Counted from the first letter of the stretch, positions 46,964-59,499 are shown. The stretch is 64,000 nt of DNA from Artocarpus heterophyllus (GCA_025403435.1 CM046348.1:14198034-14262033), one strand, 5' to 3'. The notes: generated by a model not told the origin, from the letters alone. Translations and numbers: made by a program.

Positions 46964-49027
46964 ATGGATGCTTTCTCTGGGTCTCTCCCAAGAACCTCAA
47001 GGGCTAAAGACAGGAGAATGGGGTCTGTTCCAGTGGTTCGCTTCCCGATCGTCTTCTTCGTCAGGGTTTTGGGGCTCATTGTTGCCGCTCTGCTCCTCAC
47101 CTGGACCAACTACTTTCGTGGAGGATTGGCTCTCATTTCCGACAACAAAGATCTCATCTTCAATGTATCTCTTTCTCTCTCCTCTTCTTTTCTCCTCCTA
47201 TGTTTTGATTGAATTTTTCTATTCAACGTTGGTGTTCTGTATCTATTTGCTCAATTCAGCTTCTTGTGATTTCTTTGTTGTGGATTTCTTGTCTTTTTAT
47301 GCCCTAGATTGAGTTCATGGTTCGTGGTTGGTTTCATTTGTTCTTCCGAGTTCTGACCTTCTGAGAACCATCATTGCTTGAGTATGAAAACTTTAATGTT
47401 GAGATCCGAATTATGATGATTGGGGGCTTTTTCATATGCTAAATTGTAACGTAATATGCTTTCAACTCAGTTAATGAATTCCTGTTTCTCTAATTGCTAG
47501 AAGAGCTCTTTTTTATTTTTTATTTTTTTAGTATCAATCGTGTTTACGAGCTTAATTAGTTGATTAGTTTGCAAATTGTGAGTCCCTTTTTCCCTCTTTG
47601 GAGAAATGGTGTCAATGTTTTTCGCTCTAATATGTTCCGTTTCAAGTAACTTACCTATCTTCTTCCAGTTTTAACGTCATTGTTATCTGTCTTGCAGGTT
47701 CATCCAGTCTTAATGGTGATCAGTCTGGTGCTTTTAAATGGAGAAGGTAAACGTTTTTCCCCAACTGTGATTCAATTGTACTTGGAATTCCTTGTTTGGG
47801 GTTAATAAAGAGAAATCTTGTTAAATCTGTCTTCCAATTTCCATGGAAAACTTTTAATTTTGGTATGCAAGTTTTTAAAATTGGTCTGCTGTGTATTCTT
47901 CAATCTTATGGAGTTTAATAGTCCAGTCTTATGTGGGGGTGTAGGATAAGTTTTCCTCATTTTGCATTCTTCAATCTTATGGAGTTGAGTTGTTTGTTTA
48001 AGTATAGTTGTTTATCGAAGAGCACTTTTAAGCAAAATGGGCTATGATTCGAAGGCTTTCCCTGTTGATGATAACCTTTGGAATGACAAAAGTTGTAGTC
48101 CATGGAACTCTATCGACAAATGTAAGAGAAAAATGTTAAAACTAAATTTTGGAGGATGACAAATTAGATTACTTGCACATTATCTGACCTTGCTGGTAAA
48201 ATTGTAAAACTGATAACTACAAGGATTCTCTGTGTCTCTGAGACCTTTGCAACAATATTTATATAGAATCTTGTGATTATGTTGAAAAGCTATGGATATT
48301 GTTAGATCATAATTCATAAGCTAGAGGTGGCTATTGGAAAGGAGTAACCAATTTGAAGTTCAAAGTCCTGATATTGAATGACTCTATGGATTCATGCAGC
48401 CATGCTAGCATACAAGACTATATCAGGAACAAAAAGCTTAAAAAAGTTGGTTCATCTTGGCCTGCAATTCCTGGCTTTCTGCTTAAGCATTGTTGGTGTA
48501 TGGGCTGCTCTGAAATTCCACAATGACAAGGGAATTGACAATTTTTACAGCCTGCATTCTTGGTTGGGTCTAGCCTGCCTATTTCTATTCGGCATCCAGG
48601 TGACTCCTACATATCCTTCTACCACAACTTACAATTACTTCTACAAAGTTTTCATTCAGAAGTTAGTTTCTACGTCTGCACCTGTGGAACGTAAAACTAT
48701 TTTTCCTCTGTTTTGGAACAGTGGGCTGCTGGATTTGTGACGTTTTGGTATCCGGGTGGCTCTGCAAGTAACCGAGCTTCCTTGCTGCCATGGCATGTAT
48801 TCTTTGGTGTTTACATCTATGCCCTTGCCATTGCTACTGTGACCACTGGTATTTTGGAGAAAGCAACATTTCTGCAAACCAACAAAGTAATATCACGCTA
48901 TTCGACTGAGTCTCTGTTGGTGAACTCTCTTGGTGTATTGGTTGTTGCACTGGGTGGATTTGTTATTCTTGCAGTCATAACTTCTACCCATGATAAAGTT
49001 GATAATGTCAGAGAAGCAACAGAGTAG
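46964..49027 (+). CDS. Cytochrome b561 / transmembrane ascorbate ferrireductase, 4 exons, 251 aa
   Basis: Cytochromes b561 carry electrons from cytosolic ascorbate across a membrane (tonoplast or plasma membrane) to an acceptor such as monodehydroascorbate or ferric iron. Exons: 46964-47164, 47698-47746, 48400-48599, 48722-49027, all GT-AG and in frame. Six membrane segments are visible, the first at about 28-47. The four haem-ligating histidines are H69 (HPVLM), H102 (KKLVHLG), H136 (SLHSWLG) and H175 (LPWHVFFG); their spacing of 33, 34 and 39 is that of the family. The length is normal. The N-terminus carries a short basic cytosolic tail with SRAKDRR. The gene converges on eIF2B-delta, with about 840 bp between stop codons. 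Family membership is firm; substrate and membrane are inferred from the family. Confidence 0.93.
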
Positions 49028-49868
49028 GCAGACACCAAATATTTCTTAGCATCGGTGAGGCTTAAATCTTACCCCATTTGGGACCGTCATGTATGCTCGT
49101 CGGAGGATGATGGCAATTTTTTCTTATACATTCATAGGCAAAAGAGACTAGTTCCTTTTTCATCGTTTGCTATCTTTCTCATTTCCCTTGAGTTGTCTGT
49201 GTATTGTCGTTCATCTACTCCTTTTCCTCTTCATTTTACGTTAGTTTTCTCTGTTACTTAAGAATATATGGGGGGTAAGATTCTGCACATTTCTACCAAA
49301 ATAATGTCGCAACTTTATTGAGAAATTGAAGATGTGGCTTGTGTAGATGCCTAGACGCCTGAACTCATGAAGGAACAACGTTAAGGTTGTCGTCTATCAG
49401 AGTTTAAACCATGATAACAACGTCCAAGATTTCTGTCACCAGGTGGTCCCATCATTTCGAGCTTTGATACCGAAAAACATCCGATAGTTCCCCAGTTAGA
49501 ATTTAAGGCAAATGAAGTTGGTGGTTAATTTTTTGCTCTGAAGTTTATGGCTAATGATAACCTTAATTTATCTACAAACATATCTGTTCAGAATTAAGGA
49601 AAAAGTTAATGGTTACAACATGCACGAACCCATCACAAAATCCGCCCGGAGAGGCGAAAATATCGCTCTCTTCGCTGAGTCAGGTGAAAAATAAGTTCAG
49701 AACATCAAAAGCTTGCCGAGGCAAGTGGCTCTTATTCTAAAATGGTGAACTAGAGAAGAAAGCAAGCAACAAAAACTTCTCTAGCCTTATTGTTCTAAGC
49801 TGCTGATATTGATTTTCCAGCATGCACACAAAATTTGGAGATGCGTCCGTGGTCCGTATCCCAATGAC
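49028..49868. other. Convergent intergenic spacer (3' ends of b561 and eIF2B-delta)
   Basis: The two genes meet tail to tail here. The first part is probably the b561 3' UTR. No further gene is seen. Confidence 0.6.
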
Positions 49869-52800
49869 TTATATCCACACTTGTTCTCTTCTGTATTCAC
49901 GAACAATGACCGGTACACTTGTTGGTGGCACCTGAAAGAAACAAAAGTAGAGTCATATTACTTTTGTGGTTATAATGGTATACATAACTTAGCTGTAAAT
50001 CAGTAAACAAACTGATATTAAAAAAAAAAAATTAGTAAAGATAAACAAAAGACTTGTCACTCTCTCCCTATCTCCATCCAGAAAACCCTGCCCCTTTCTT
50101 TTTGGTAACTTAGGACATCCAAGCCTCTTTGAGCACCTAACTAATCTCTAAGGGTATGTGTAAACCCTCCTATCCGAACACACCGCGATAAACCAAGGGG
50201 AATCAAACCCAAGACCTCCCACTTATTGGGTGAGGTCCTGAGCCACTTTAAGTTACCTCTCGGGGTTCTGTCCCCTCTTCTTCGAAAATCAGTGCGCTTC
50301 TCGTAACAACTTAAAAATTAGAACAAGGAACTTGAAATAAAAAAATTATTTACCATTCCATAATCTGTGATTATCATTGAAATATAATCCGAAGGTGTCG
50401 CATCATAGCTGCCAATAAAAAATTAACAAAACTGCTTCGTCAACAATGTAAATGAAAATTTATGACATGCAACGTGCTAGAATTAACAACACTTACATCA
50501 GGTTCAGAAGTTGCAACTTTTCGCTGGTGGCCAAGTGGTCCAAACTGTTAAGATCCTCTCTACCAGGAACCTTTGAGATGGCATCTGGATCACCTGCAAG
50601 AAATGGAACACATACCTGAGCCGCCAAACAAGCAGAGCGAAAGACATAACATAAGTCTATTGCTTCCAGAAACACAGACCTAGCTCATTAGCGCATATTG
50701 AGTCAAGCTGTACCCTTTCATGAAACTTATAAGCCTCGCAACAAACTAAGACTGGTACACGGAATGCATGCGCAACCATAGCAACGCAAGCCGTCCCAAC
50801 TCTTGAGTATAATGTTCCATTGCACAAAACCGATGAAGCACCCAGAAAAACTCGAGTAACTTCATGCATGATATAAGATACAGCATTTATGTGAGTGTAA
50901 GTACAATTAAGGCCCTTCCCCACCAACCTACGAAGTAAGAGTTGTCCTTCAAGTTTTGGACGAGAGTCCACTATCACAACTCGAAACTGTTTGCCAAGTT
51001 CATGAGCATGTAACAGTATCATCTCAACTGCAGAGGAGGACCCATATGTGAGAAGAACATCGCCATCTCTGATTTTGGTAACAGCATGTTTGACTATCAC
51101 ATTTTCTGCAAGTATGATTTTCTCACTTATGAAACGATTGATATCTGACTGAAGCAAAGCTTTTGCTTCCGACTCAGACAGAGTAAGAGGAAGCTTCGCA
51201 ATACGGCTTTTGAGATACCTAATTGCATTCCCCATGCTGATTGAAAGGGGCCTGCACTCTATAAGAAATGATACATAACTACTTATTTTTGCAGTCAAAT
51301 CTCTACTAAGATTTTTCTCGGGTGGTGTTGAATAGTCTTTGATGGCCTCTTGAAATGCCTGAAGCATTGCAATACAACGAGTGTTGCCCCCGGATACATC
51401 TCCTGACAAATACTGCAATCCAACCTGGCAACAATATGGCAAGATAAAATTACAAAAGCATAAAGTGACTTTCGTTTTCTCATGATGATCTCAACGACCA
51501 AAACACACAATAGTCATGGCATGGACCACGCTTTGAGTCTCAAGAGGATTGCTATAATGGATTAAAAGAATGGTATCGTAGGCAGCTAACATCATAAAAT
51601 CAAAAGGAATTAATATGCCATTTCATGTTAACCAGCTTTCAACTTTCAAGCATACAGTTCAAACTGCAAAGGTTAACGTTCATGTGATACCTTGAAAACA
51701 GCAGGATGCACGGGATCTAATTGGAAAAACTTTGATTCAAGATCAGGAAGCTGAGTTCCATGTTCATATTGAGGCAAATGCCTGAACAGCTCAACTCTGT
51801 TTCTTGCCTCAGTTTGGTTTACCACCGCACGTCTTTTTGCTTTGTCCACGCGGCTCTTATCATCATATTGCATTCGTGGTTGAGGAACTTCTTTCTTTCT
51901 ATCCTTTTCTGTAGGCCGATCACTAACCTTCTTTTCAGAAGCTAAAACTGAAACATTGTCATTCTTCTGCGAAGCTGCCTTCGAGCCTTTAGCTGGTTTT
52001 GCATTCACCAAAGTAACTGCTGATGAACCACCACCAGGTAACTTGCTTCCTTCAGCTGAGGATACAGCGCAGATAACAAAAAAGTAAAACTTAAGTTCAT
52101 TTAGTAGGGAAATGATTATGATCAACTGAGAAGCCTATTTCACTATTGGGATTGTGATAAAACAGCCCAAGAGTGATGTGTACCTTTTGCAGCAGCTTTT
52201 GCAGCGCGTTGGGCCTCTTGAAGGGCACGCCTTTCAGCTTTTGTGGTTTTCTCTTTTGCTGGCTTTGTATTTGAAGGTCGAGTATTTTGCATTTCAATCG
52301 ATCCTCCTCCAGCTTTTTCTACGTATATTGTGCCATAAATAGGTGAATTTCAAAAATCTTTCAGAATCAAGACTCTGATAGGCATATAAAAAACCATTAA
52401 CCTTCTACCTAATGAAATGCAGGCTCTAATTTTAGGTCATCTTTATAAATTTTCTACTTTGAGAATGGAAACCTGTAATTTTCCATCAAAGTATGCGTCT
52501 TTGCGTTTACGGGTATATTTCAACAAAACCCCAGTATTCTTTTTTCAATTGCAACTCGAACAAAAAATAAATAATAACAAGTATCACTCCAAATACCAAT
52601 CTATATCTGATATAAGCTCTCAAACACCAAGGCATCAAACAAGAATAAAAAAGGACATAAAACGGTAGCCACAGCAAAAATCCCATTTCTTACCAACCCA
52701 TAAATTTCGCATTTTTCCTAGCTTTCCAATATTTGCAAGTATGAAACATTAAAGAGATAGATACAATTTCTCTCCAAACTAGACCAAAGCAGAGAAAAAA

Positions 52801-53453
52801 AGAGAAATTTTCCTTAATAAGCTAAAACCATCAAAAGGGTTTTACTAACTGTCAAAGCTAATTAAAAAAAAAAAGGAAAGAAAATAAAAATTATGCGTAC
52901 CGGCAATACCAGGAGGCGTGTTAACAACGGACACCGTTGTCAGCTCACTCGCGGGGACGCTACTCACCCTCAGGGCCGTCAGATCAAACCCTCCGCCAGG
53001 AAACGACGACGAAGCGGACGCCCTGACCGAACTGCCCCTGACGGCTCGACCAGGCGACAGAGCAACGACGTCATCGGAGAACTCTCCGTAGCCTCCCACC
53101 GCCGCCCTGCCGGCCAACGACGCCGCCGCCGTCGGAGACGAGGACGGGGGGAAGAAATCCGACGGGTTGTAGCTGCGGCCGGCGGGGATGGATTCCCGCC
53201 GGAAAGGCGAAGCAGGGTGGTGAGGGACGAAGGGAAGCGGGCGGCTACTGTCGCTCGAGTGACGCGGCGGAGGGATCATTACCGGAGAGAGCGAGTTACC
53301 GGAGGGGGAGATTTTGGCTGCCGGAGGGGAAGGCGACGGGGAGGAGGAAATCGGGTCGGATTGACCCGAAATGGTCCTCTCGGGCGGGGCGAAGAATCCT
53401 ACATGGCGAACCTTGGGATCGATCACCGTGCGCGGCGTCCGGCGAGAATCCAT
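49869..53453 (-). CDS. EIF2B4: Translation initiation factor eIF2B subunit delta, 7 exons, 670 aa
   Basis: eIF2B is the cytosolic guanine-nucleotide exchange factor that recharges eIF2 with GTP; delta, with alpha and beta, forms the regulatory core that senses phosphorylated eIF2-alpha. Exons in transcript order: 53453-52901, 52318-52184, 52055-51691, 51424-50680, 50593-50497, 50408-50354, 49931-49869; the 2,013-nt sum is in frame. The first 190 residues are Pro/Ser-rich, as in plant delta subunits; a Lys/Arg/Ala-rich segment (AERRALQEAQRAAKAA) follows; the Rossmann-like IF-2B domain runs from about 345 to the end, with DVLLTYGSSSAVE, VVIVDSRPKLEG and NGTLYSRVGTA. The C-terminus ends VPVIVREYRREQVWI. 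An in-frame ATG four codons upstream (53,465) is an alternative start; MDSRRTPRTVIDPKVR was chosen because it fits plant orthologues. The last intron holds a SINE. Confidence 0.95.
50060..50280 (-). mobile_element. tRNA-derived SINE in the last intron of eIF2B-delta
   Basis: On the - strand, AAGTGGCTCAGGACC (A-box-like) is followed about 35 bp later by GGGTTTGATTCCCC (B-box), then a body ending near CCAAAAAGAAAGGGG. This is the head of a tRNA-related SINE, inserted in the same orientation as the host gene between exons 6 and 7. Exact ends were not determined; the host splice sites appear intact. Confidence 0.6.
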
Positions 53454-54055
53454 GGCAGGGGACAAGGAATGATTGGATTTGGAAGGTTTACGGAAACAGT
53501 GGTTAGGGTTTGGAAGGAATGAGGAGTTTGTGGAGCGGCATTAGAGAATCCGAAGCTCCTTTGGGTGAGGAGGACTGATTGGTTGGAAGGAAAATATTAA
53601 AGTTGCATTTTTGCTGGTTTTTTTTCGGAATATTTTAGTGGGTTTGGACTTGGCTAAAGAGAGAGAAATAAAGACAGAGAGATAGGAGAGGAACTAAAAA
53701 AACCAGACAAAAACCAGAGAACCAAGCTTAAAGAAAAGGAACAACCAAAAAGACTGCAGCTTTTTGTCTTTATCTATTCTTTTTTTTTTCTCCTCCCAAA
53801 TTTCCGATCGTTAATTTATCTTAATTTGGTTTTTATTTATATATATATTTTTTTGTAAAAGAATACAGTGCTTAGTGAGACTAATTTGTTAGCTTAATCA
53901 TAATTATCATAAAGTCCGAAGACTAGTCTGAACGAAGATGAGGTTTATTACAGTCATTCGCATGAAGCATCGAAAATCAATACATGTCCAAGGAAAGGGT
54001 GGTTGGAGATTTATATGGTGGCAATTACAGCCGACTCTATTGGACGGCGTAAAAA
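53454..54055. other. eIF2B-delta promoter side
   Basis: The upstream region of eIF2B-delta. It has purine-rich AGAGAGAGAA-like stretches at about 53,655-53,695 and no gene. Confidence 0.5.
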
Positions 54056-54186
54056 GTGTTTGGTAACGTGGCTAGAACCGTTTTTACTATAGCATATAAG
54101 AACTTTTTACTGTAATGATTTTTTTATGTGAGAGTTTTACGCTATTTATAAGTGAAAAAGTGATATCGATCCCAACTACCGAACAC
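54056..54186. mobile_element. MITE-like element, copy 2 (131 bp)
   Basis: Left end GTGTTTGGTAACGTGG and right end AACTACCGAACAC are imperfect inverted repeats (GTGTTTGGTA against GTGTTCGGTA). The core has TATAGCATATAAGAACTTTT and TGTGAGAGTTTTACGCT, shared with the other copies. No coding capacity. A target duplication is not clear. Confidence 0.65.
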
Positions 54187-55212
54187 AAGGTAAATCTTTC
54201 ACGTTTAAGTGTTTTGTTTTTGTAAGAAAGAAAATTGTCAAAGAAGAAAGGAAAGCTGGGATTTATGACCGACAATGGAGAGCAAAATCTAAAATTATGC
54301 CAAGAAAAAGCGACATTTACAAAGACTATCGGTAAATGTATCAATATCATCTTTGTTGTATGTCTCTAAGTTGATGCTAATAGAAAGATTAACGAAAAGA
54401 AAAGAGGGGTTGGTTGATGATAGAGAAGGGATCAAGTAAGGAAAGAAGATGGAAAAGGATAAGACAATTGATCATCATCATGGACCACAAGAAAAGTAGA
54501 AAGAGAAGTTTTGTGCCTAATTTTTGATAGTGAAAGGGTGGAATCATGGTATCTCAAAAAGGTCGGTCTTGCTATTGCTTAGCATCCAGTAATGAAAGCA
54601 ACAAAGGGCAGCATCAGAAGAAATTGAGACTTCTTTCTTTACTGCTATCATTAGCCACACAGCCCATTGACGATGACAGCAGGCCAATCTATTTAGAATT
54701 TTTGAGATATTGCATGTGTCCCTGATTTTCAATTTTTCCTTTAGATTTTACATTACATGATTGCTTTTGCTGACGAATCCTGAATATTTCCTACCATAAA
54801 CAATTGGACTTCTACCACCATAGACTTTACGCGCTAACCAAACTCTGCTAAAGACTCCTAGACTGCTTAGGAATATGGTTCAAATTAAGGGGTTTAAACC
54901 AAATTTGGTTTTTGAGAATCAAATTTCGCGAGGGATACAATGACAATGTAATAAAGTTGGTTAGAACCGTAATTTTATTTCAGAGCTCATCACAACAGCA
55001 TTAGAAATATATTGGAAGAAATTAGATTCTGAAAACAAATCCTGTTGTAATGAAAACAAGATACCATAACACACTAGTTGTTTGATCTCCAGGAAAATAC
55101 ATGTTTAGATGATAGCGACACCTGAAAATCTTAAATGAATGATTATGGATCCATGGAGAACAAGCAAAAGCTGATTGAATACTTTTTAATGCAATGATAA
55201 ATAGTACTTGAA
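54187..55212. other. Intergenic sequence downstream of UMP1
   Basis: No gene is recognised. Part of it next to 55,212 is likely the UMP1 3' UTR. Confidence 0.5.
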
Positions 55213-57579
55213 TCAAATAAAGCTTGGGCAGACTGGACCCTTTGAAAGCCCAAGGCGAACTTCCATCCCGTGATGCATGTCCAGAGGCCGGAAGGTTTCA
55301 GAGTCATGAGGGTCTGCAAAGACACCAACGAAGTCGTTAAGAAGATGGAAAAATCCAAGATTTTCATTCAAAGAAAAAAAAAAATACACGAATTAAATTT
55401 GTTTTCCAACTGCATGAATGATGAAACTTGGTAATTTAGACGTTGAAAGCTCAAAAGTAACATGCCAGTAGTTATTAGTGGAAACAACTATGTGCTAAAA
55501 CTTCCTTAGGGAAAGGACAAAAATGTAACCGACTACTTATCAATCTCTTAATGCATCATTTGGAAGTTCGTAAGTTTAGGGAAAAGAAAGAAACTTTAAC
55601 GAGAGAGTTTAAAACTTATCCATCTTGTTCAAACGGAGAAAAATGAAGTGAAACTAGAAATCTATTGAATCTCACGAATTATCAGAACACTTGGCCTTCC
55701 CACAAACTTTAACAACCAAGGGAGCATAACGATTGACCAGAAAATAAAAAGAAAACAACTTTAGGAGATTTTAAGGGTAAAAGGATATGAAAAAGAATAT
55801 CCCGGCGCTATAAACATTCCAGGTCAGCAAATTTTTTTCAAGCAAAGATGAACCTATAAAGTCAATAACATCAATATGTAGTTTGGGGACAATAGTAATT
55901 TACCATTCAGATAATCCTCAAAACCAAAGTCATCCAAGGTTCCAGTCAGCGCCTCTAGACCCAACATTGAAGAAGGAATTGCTCCAGGAGGCCTCTGAAA
56001 TCTGCAATTCATTTTGAAACATGAAAACTAAGCTCAAAACATGGAATGACTTAGAACAACCCAAGCAGAAAACAGGAGATGATTATCTTGAAATGAAAGG
56101 AGCATGCACCCAAGTAAAGGAAAGCCTAGTACGCAGTCAGATATCTTATTCTTAATCATTAACTCTAGAAGGCAAGGATCAGAAAATAGGTCCTAAATTA
56201 TTTGTTAAATGCCTAAAAATCATGTCAGTAGAGGGTTACAAAGCAAGACAGCAAGAGGAGCATTTCAAGAGCTTTGGTTTGTCTACAAGTTACTATATTC
56301 TAAAGAACCTGTCCACTATTAGGTGAAGCACGGCAGAGTGAAAAGTTTTCAATTACACCACTACACACCTTCAAAAGAGCGGACCTTCAGTTTAAACTCT
56401 TCACAATATAGTTTGTCTGAAAGCCACCATTTTCACAAATTTCAGAATTATGACTTCCAACCAAGGTCTTAGATACCCATTAGAGACTTAGCCAATGCGT
56501 CAACTACTAAAAACCACTGCAAAATGTCAAATCCCAAGCTTACCTTGTTCGTAGCATTGAGATTTAAATTATTTATAATCATTCAGTTTAAGCCTTAATT
56601 TTCCCATTTCTGGATTTTGCTAATTGCTTCCTCAATGATAGCAGGGATCTTTAACTGTTCCAGTTAAGTTTCTATAAGTTAAAATGCTTTCAGTTGCTCT
56701 ATCTTTCTAATTGCTGCCTGAGAGGAAAGCAACAATCTTTCAATGTTTTCCAGGATTTCTGCTCAAAACCTAAGATTCGAAGCCTCAATAGATGCCGGTC
56801 ACTGACTCTAGACAGTATACCACCTTCTACTCGGAAAATATCAAAAGCATACAGTCTCCTTTCGAGAAAGTCAATTGAAATACAAAAATCTACAAGGTCT
56901 CCATATAACGACAGATTAAAAAGCTAAAAATCAACAATCTTCCACAAAAGATAACGTAATAATGATAACGGTTGAGAAAAACCCCAATAACTAAACTAGG
57001 TCAAGAAAATCAGCCTACCGAGAAAGAATTTGCCTGTCAAGGTCCATCTTCAACGGGAACGCACTTCCATATGTGTTTGTAAGGATTTTCCTCTTCATCT
57101 CCTCCTGTGTCCTCCTCGTCTAATGCCAAAAAATAGTCAGATTTTTAAACATTTACAGCTCTTAAAATCTATGAGAAAACAAAACAGACCTTTTACAAAG
57201 TGCGTAAGCATCTGTACAAACAAACATAGCATCAAAATTCAACACCAAATAACCAGCCCAAAAACCCTAAGGAAGTCGCCCCAACTGAGGCGAGAATCAT
57301 ATTTTTCAGCTTGAACAGCGAAAACTATCAACTAAGTATCCGACTTTCTACTGGATTTTGCCGCAAATTTTCTCGGAAACCAAACAGTGCGCGAGCATCA
57401 GAGAAGCTAAGGTTTTTGTGAGTGAGAGAGAGAGAGAGAGAGAGAGGAATTACAGATTGGTAGGCTGATTCGAGGGGATGAGATCCAACGATGTCGCTCT
57501 TTACGCCGTTGAGGCCGAAGCGAAGCGCGTCGTTCTGAACCCCTCCGATCTCGTGTGCTATGGTCTTCGGCGCCTCCAT
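55213..57579 (-). CDS. UMP1: Proteasome maturation factor UMP1 (POMP), 4 exons, 141 aa
   Basis: UMP1 is the chaperone that joins two half-proteasomes and is then degraded as the first substrate of the new 20S proteasome. Exons in transcript order: 57579-57454, 57119-57019, 56001-55904, 55313-55213; the sum, 426 nt, is exactly 142 codons, and all introns are GT-AG. Recognisable conserved stretches: GGVQNDALRFGLNGVKSDIV near 12-31, HPLESAY, FPLKMDLDRQILSRFQRPPG around 64-80, SSMLGLEALTG, GFEDYLNDP and the C-terminal HHGMEVRLGLSKGP. The length equals that of plant orthologues. It has no transmembrane or signal sequence, in line with a cytosolic/nuclear role. Intron 1 begins with a CT-repeat (coding strand) right after the donor site. 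Confidence 0.95.
57424..57447. repeat. GA dinucleotide repeat at the start of UMP1 intron 1
   Basis: A (GA)12 run on the + strand, so a CT tract in the transcript, lies six bases inside the first intron of UMP1. Confidence 0.9.
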
Positions 57580-57917
57580 TATCGCCTTCTCTGTTCCTTC
57601 TTCGTCTTCGTCTTCGTCGCTTTTTTCTTTTCTTCTCAGAAAACTTTATGAGCAAGGTAGGCAAGGCGTATGAATAGCTTCAAGTACGAACCGTCGCGTT
57701 TCGATGTACATAAAGAGAGGCAGAGAGAAGAGGCTTTGAAGCCGAAAGGACATGATACGTCGTCGCTTCATTTTTTTTTTTAATAGTTTTAAGTGCTCTC
57801 TGAATGGGCTCATCATGGAGGACTTTGGGAAGGAGAGCCCCTGAGAAGGTGGGTCACTAACCTCAAAAAGCCCGGTGTGGATTTAATGGGCCAATCTCAT
57901 CTTCTGGGGAATCTTAC

Positions 57918-59134
57918 GAAAAGCGAAATTTACATATATATCTTTTTTTAGACTCATTTTTACTTTTACTTCAAAATGTAAAAAGTTTTTATGCCACATT
58001 ATAGATTAAGGGATTATTAGTTCCACATATGCCACTGGGATATTTTAACATGTCTTAGCGGGATATTCCTTCCCACTAAGAAGGAAAACCACCTACATAT
58101 CCAGAGGAAACACTCTAAAAACCTTTCACATGTCCCATTTCCACATGTCCTACTAGGACATTTTCATATGTCTGGTGAGACATTTCGAAAACTAAAATCT
58201 AAATCCAAAGACTTTGTTCTTTATCTAGTTGTACAAGGATGATCAACATTTCGAGAACTAAAATCCCATTTTGAACAATTATCAACAACAAAACTACTTC
58301 AATTACTCGAACTAAAGACAGTTATCAGCATTTCAGCTGAAAATTAAAGTAACACAACTCAAATCCCTAGAATTCCTTGGAACAACCACACAATGCCGAT
58401 ATCAACTGATAATTCCAAGTTTGAATCTTGTCTCTAAAGAAAAACCATATTGAAACCTCCAAGTGATAGTACAAAGCTCAATGGCGTCAGAAAGTGCCGC
58501 AACTATCTCTGCGAGGGCCTTATTCTTCACATAATAAAAGATGCAAACTTTCTTCGTAGCTCCGACGATTGAATCCATGGTGGAATATTTCAAAGTGGCC
58601 ATCGGCATTAAGGAGGAGGGCAGAAAGCTCTGAACGAAGTGAAAGCGATTGGCCTTAACCGTCCAATTCTGTGAATTCTTGAAGCTCTTATTCTCACTTC
58701 TAACCTGAATTCTCCTCTCATTGTATTCCTTCAAGCCATTGACTGTCGCAAAGGATTTAGGGTGAAAAGAAAGAGAGACAAAGTAAGATTTGGGTTTAGG
58801 AGAATTGCAGGAGTGAGAGAAGCCATGGTTTTTGGCTTCATCTTTGACATCAATTGTCGTTGCTCGTGTGATATTTGAGATCCACGGCTGAGATCCTAAA
58901 GATCCACTATCAATTTGCTCTGTGATTTTGATGATAAAAGAGAAAGAAGGGGAGAAAAAGAGAGAAAAAATAGGAGAGAGAATGAACATGAAAAGTGAGA
59001 GGAAAGAGTGAGTGAGTGAGAGAAGGGAGAGAGAATTAAATTTTGTGGCATATATTTTCTTAACTTTTATAATTTGTGGCATAAAAAATTATATAGGTCT
59101 AAAATGTGGCATTTTAGTGTAATTTTTGCTTTTC
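57918..59134. mobile_element. MULE-like element carrying an ORF (Pack-MULE-like)
   Basis: The ends are long imperfect inverted repeats: GAAAAGCGAAATTTACAT on the left, and on the right, in reverse complement, GAAAAGCAAAAATTACAC. Both then run through TTTTAGAC/TTTAGACT and TTTTTATGCCACA.ATTATA words over about 90 bp. Flanks AATCTTACG and ATAAATACG are only partly alike, so the 9-bp duplication expected for Mutator elements is not proven. The interior holds a 226-codon ORF with a base composition unlike its surroundings. Long TIRs and a foreign-looking interior suggest a Pack-MULE. Confidence 0.5.
58402..59082 (-). CDS. Hypothetical 226-aa ORF inside the MULE-like element
   Basis: I do not recognise this protein. 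The ATG lies inside the right inverted repeat and the first about 50 residues are Ser/Leu/Phe-rich and derive from it. Residues about 55-226 have a more ordinary composition (GSQPWISNITRATTIDVKDE, FHPKSFATVNGLKEYNERR) and could be a fragment of a host gene captured by the element. No domain, catalytic motif or splice structure could be identified. It may be transcribed from the element's own end or be a non-functional fragment. Confidence 0.35.
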   Translation of the reverse strand: MPQIIKVKKIYATKFNSLSLLSLTHSFLSLFMFILSPIFSLFFSPSFSFIIKITEQIDSGSLGSQPWISNITRATTIDVKDEAKNHGFSHSCNSPKPKSYFVSLSFHPKSFATVNGLKEYNERRIQVRSENKSFKNSQNWTVKANRFHFVQSFLPSSLMPMATLKYSTMDSIVGATKKVCIFYYVKNKALAEIVAALSDAIELCTITWRFQYGFSLETRFKLGIIS

Positions 59135-59161
59135 ATAAATACGATCTTTTAAGATTTATAG

Positions 59162-59331
59162 GTGTTTGGGAAGTATGATTAGAATTAATGGTTTGAATTA
59201 ATTTTTATTAAAAAATATTGTAGCATATGAGAGTTTTATACTGATAACTTACTTTTTCTTGATACTATAGCATATAAGAGTTTTATACTATAGCAACCAA
59301 AAGTTTTGTTAGAACTGATCTTGTCAAACAC
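59162..59331. mobile_element. MITE-like element, copy 3
   Basis: Begins GTGTTTGGGAAGTATG and ends GATCTTGTCAAACAC, imperfect inverted repeats. The core has two copies of ATAGCATAT.AGAGTTTTATACT, matching the copies at 34,656, 54,056 and 63,889. It begins about 28 bp beyond the MULE-like element. Confidence 0.65.
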
Positions 59332-59499
59332 ACTATTATTTTTTATAAATGGCATATATATTCATTTATGGCATAATGTAACATATCATATAAATAATAG
59401 TCTGGCAATAACTTTTCTAAATATAGCATAAATAAACACAACTTTTAAAAGTATGACATAACATCTATTTTCTCCATATTTCTACTTAACAATGAGGGA

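Noticed and set aside
48656..48877. 73-codon - strand frame within cytochrome b561
   Set aside because: It is antisense to exon 4, with no independent support.
52893..53522. 209-codon Arg/Gly-rich + strand frame
   Set aside because: It is a GC-rich shadow of the Pro/Ser-rich first exon of eIF2B-delta.
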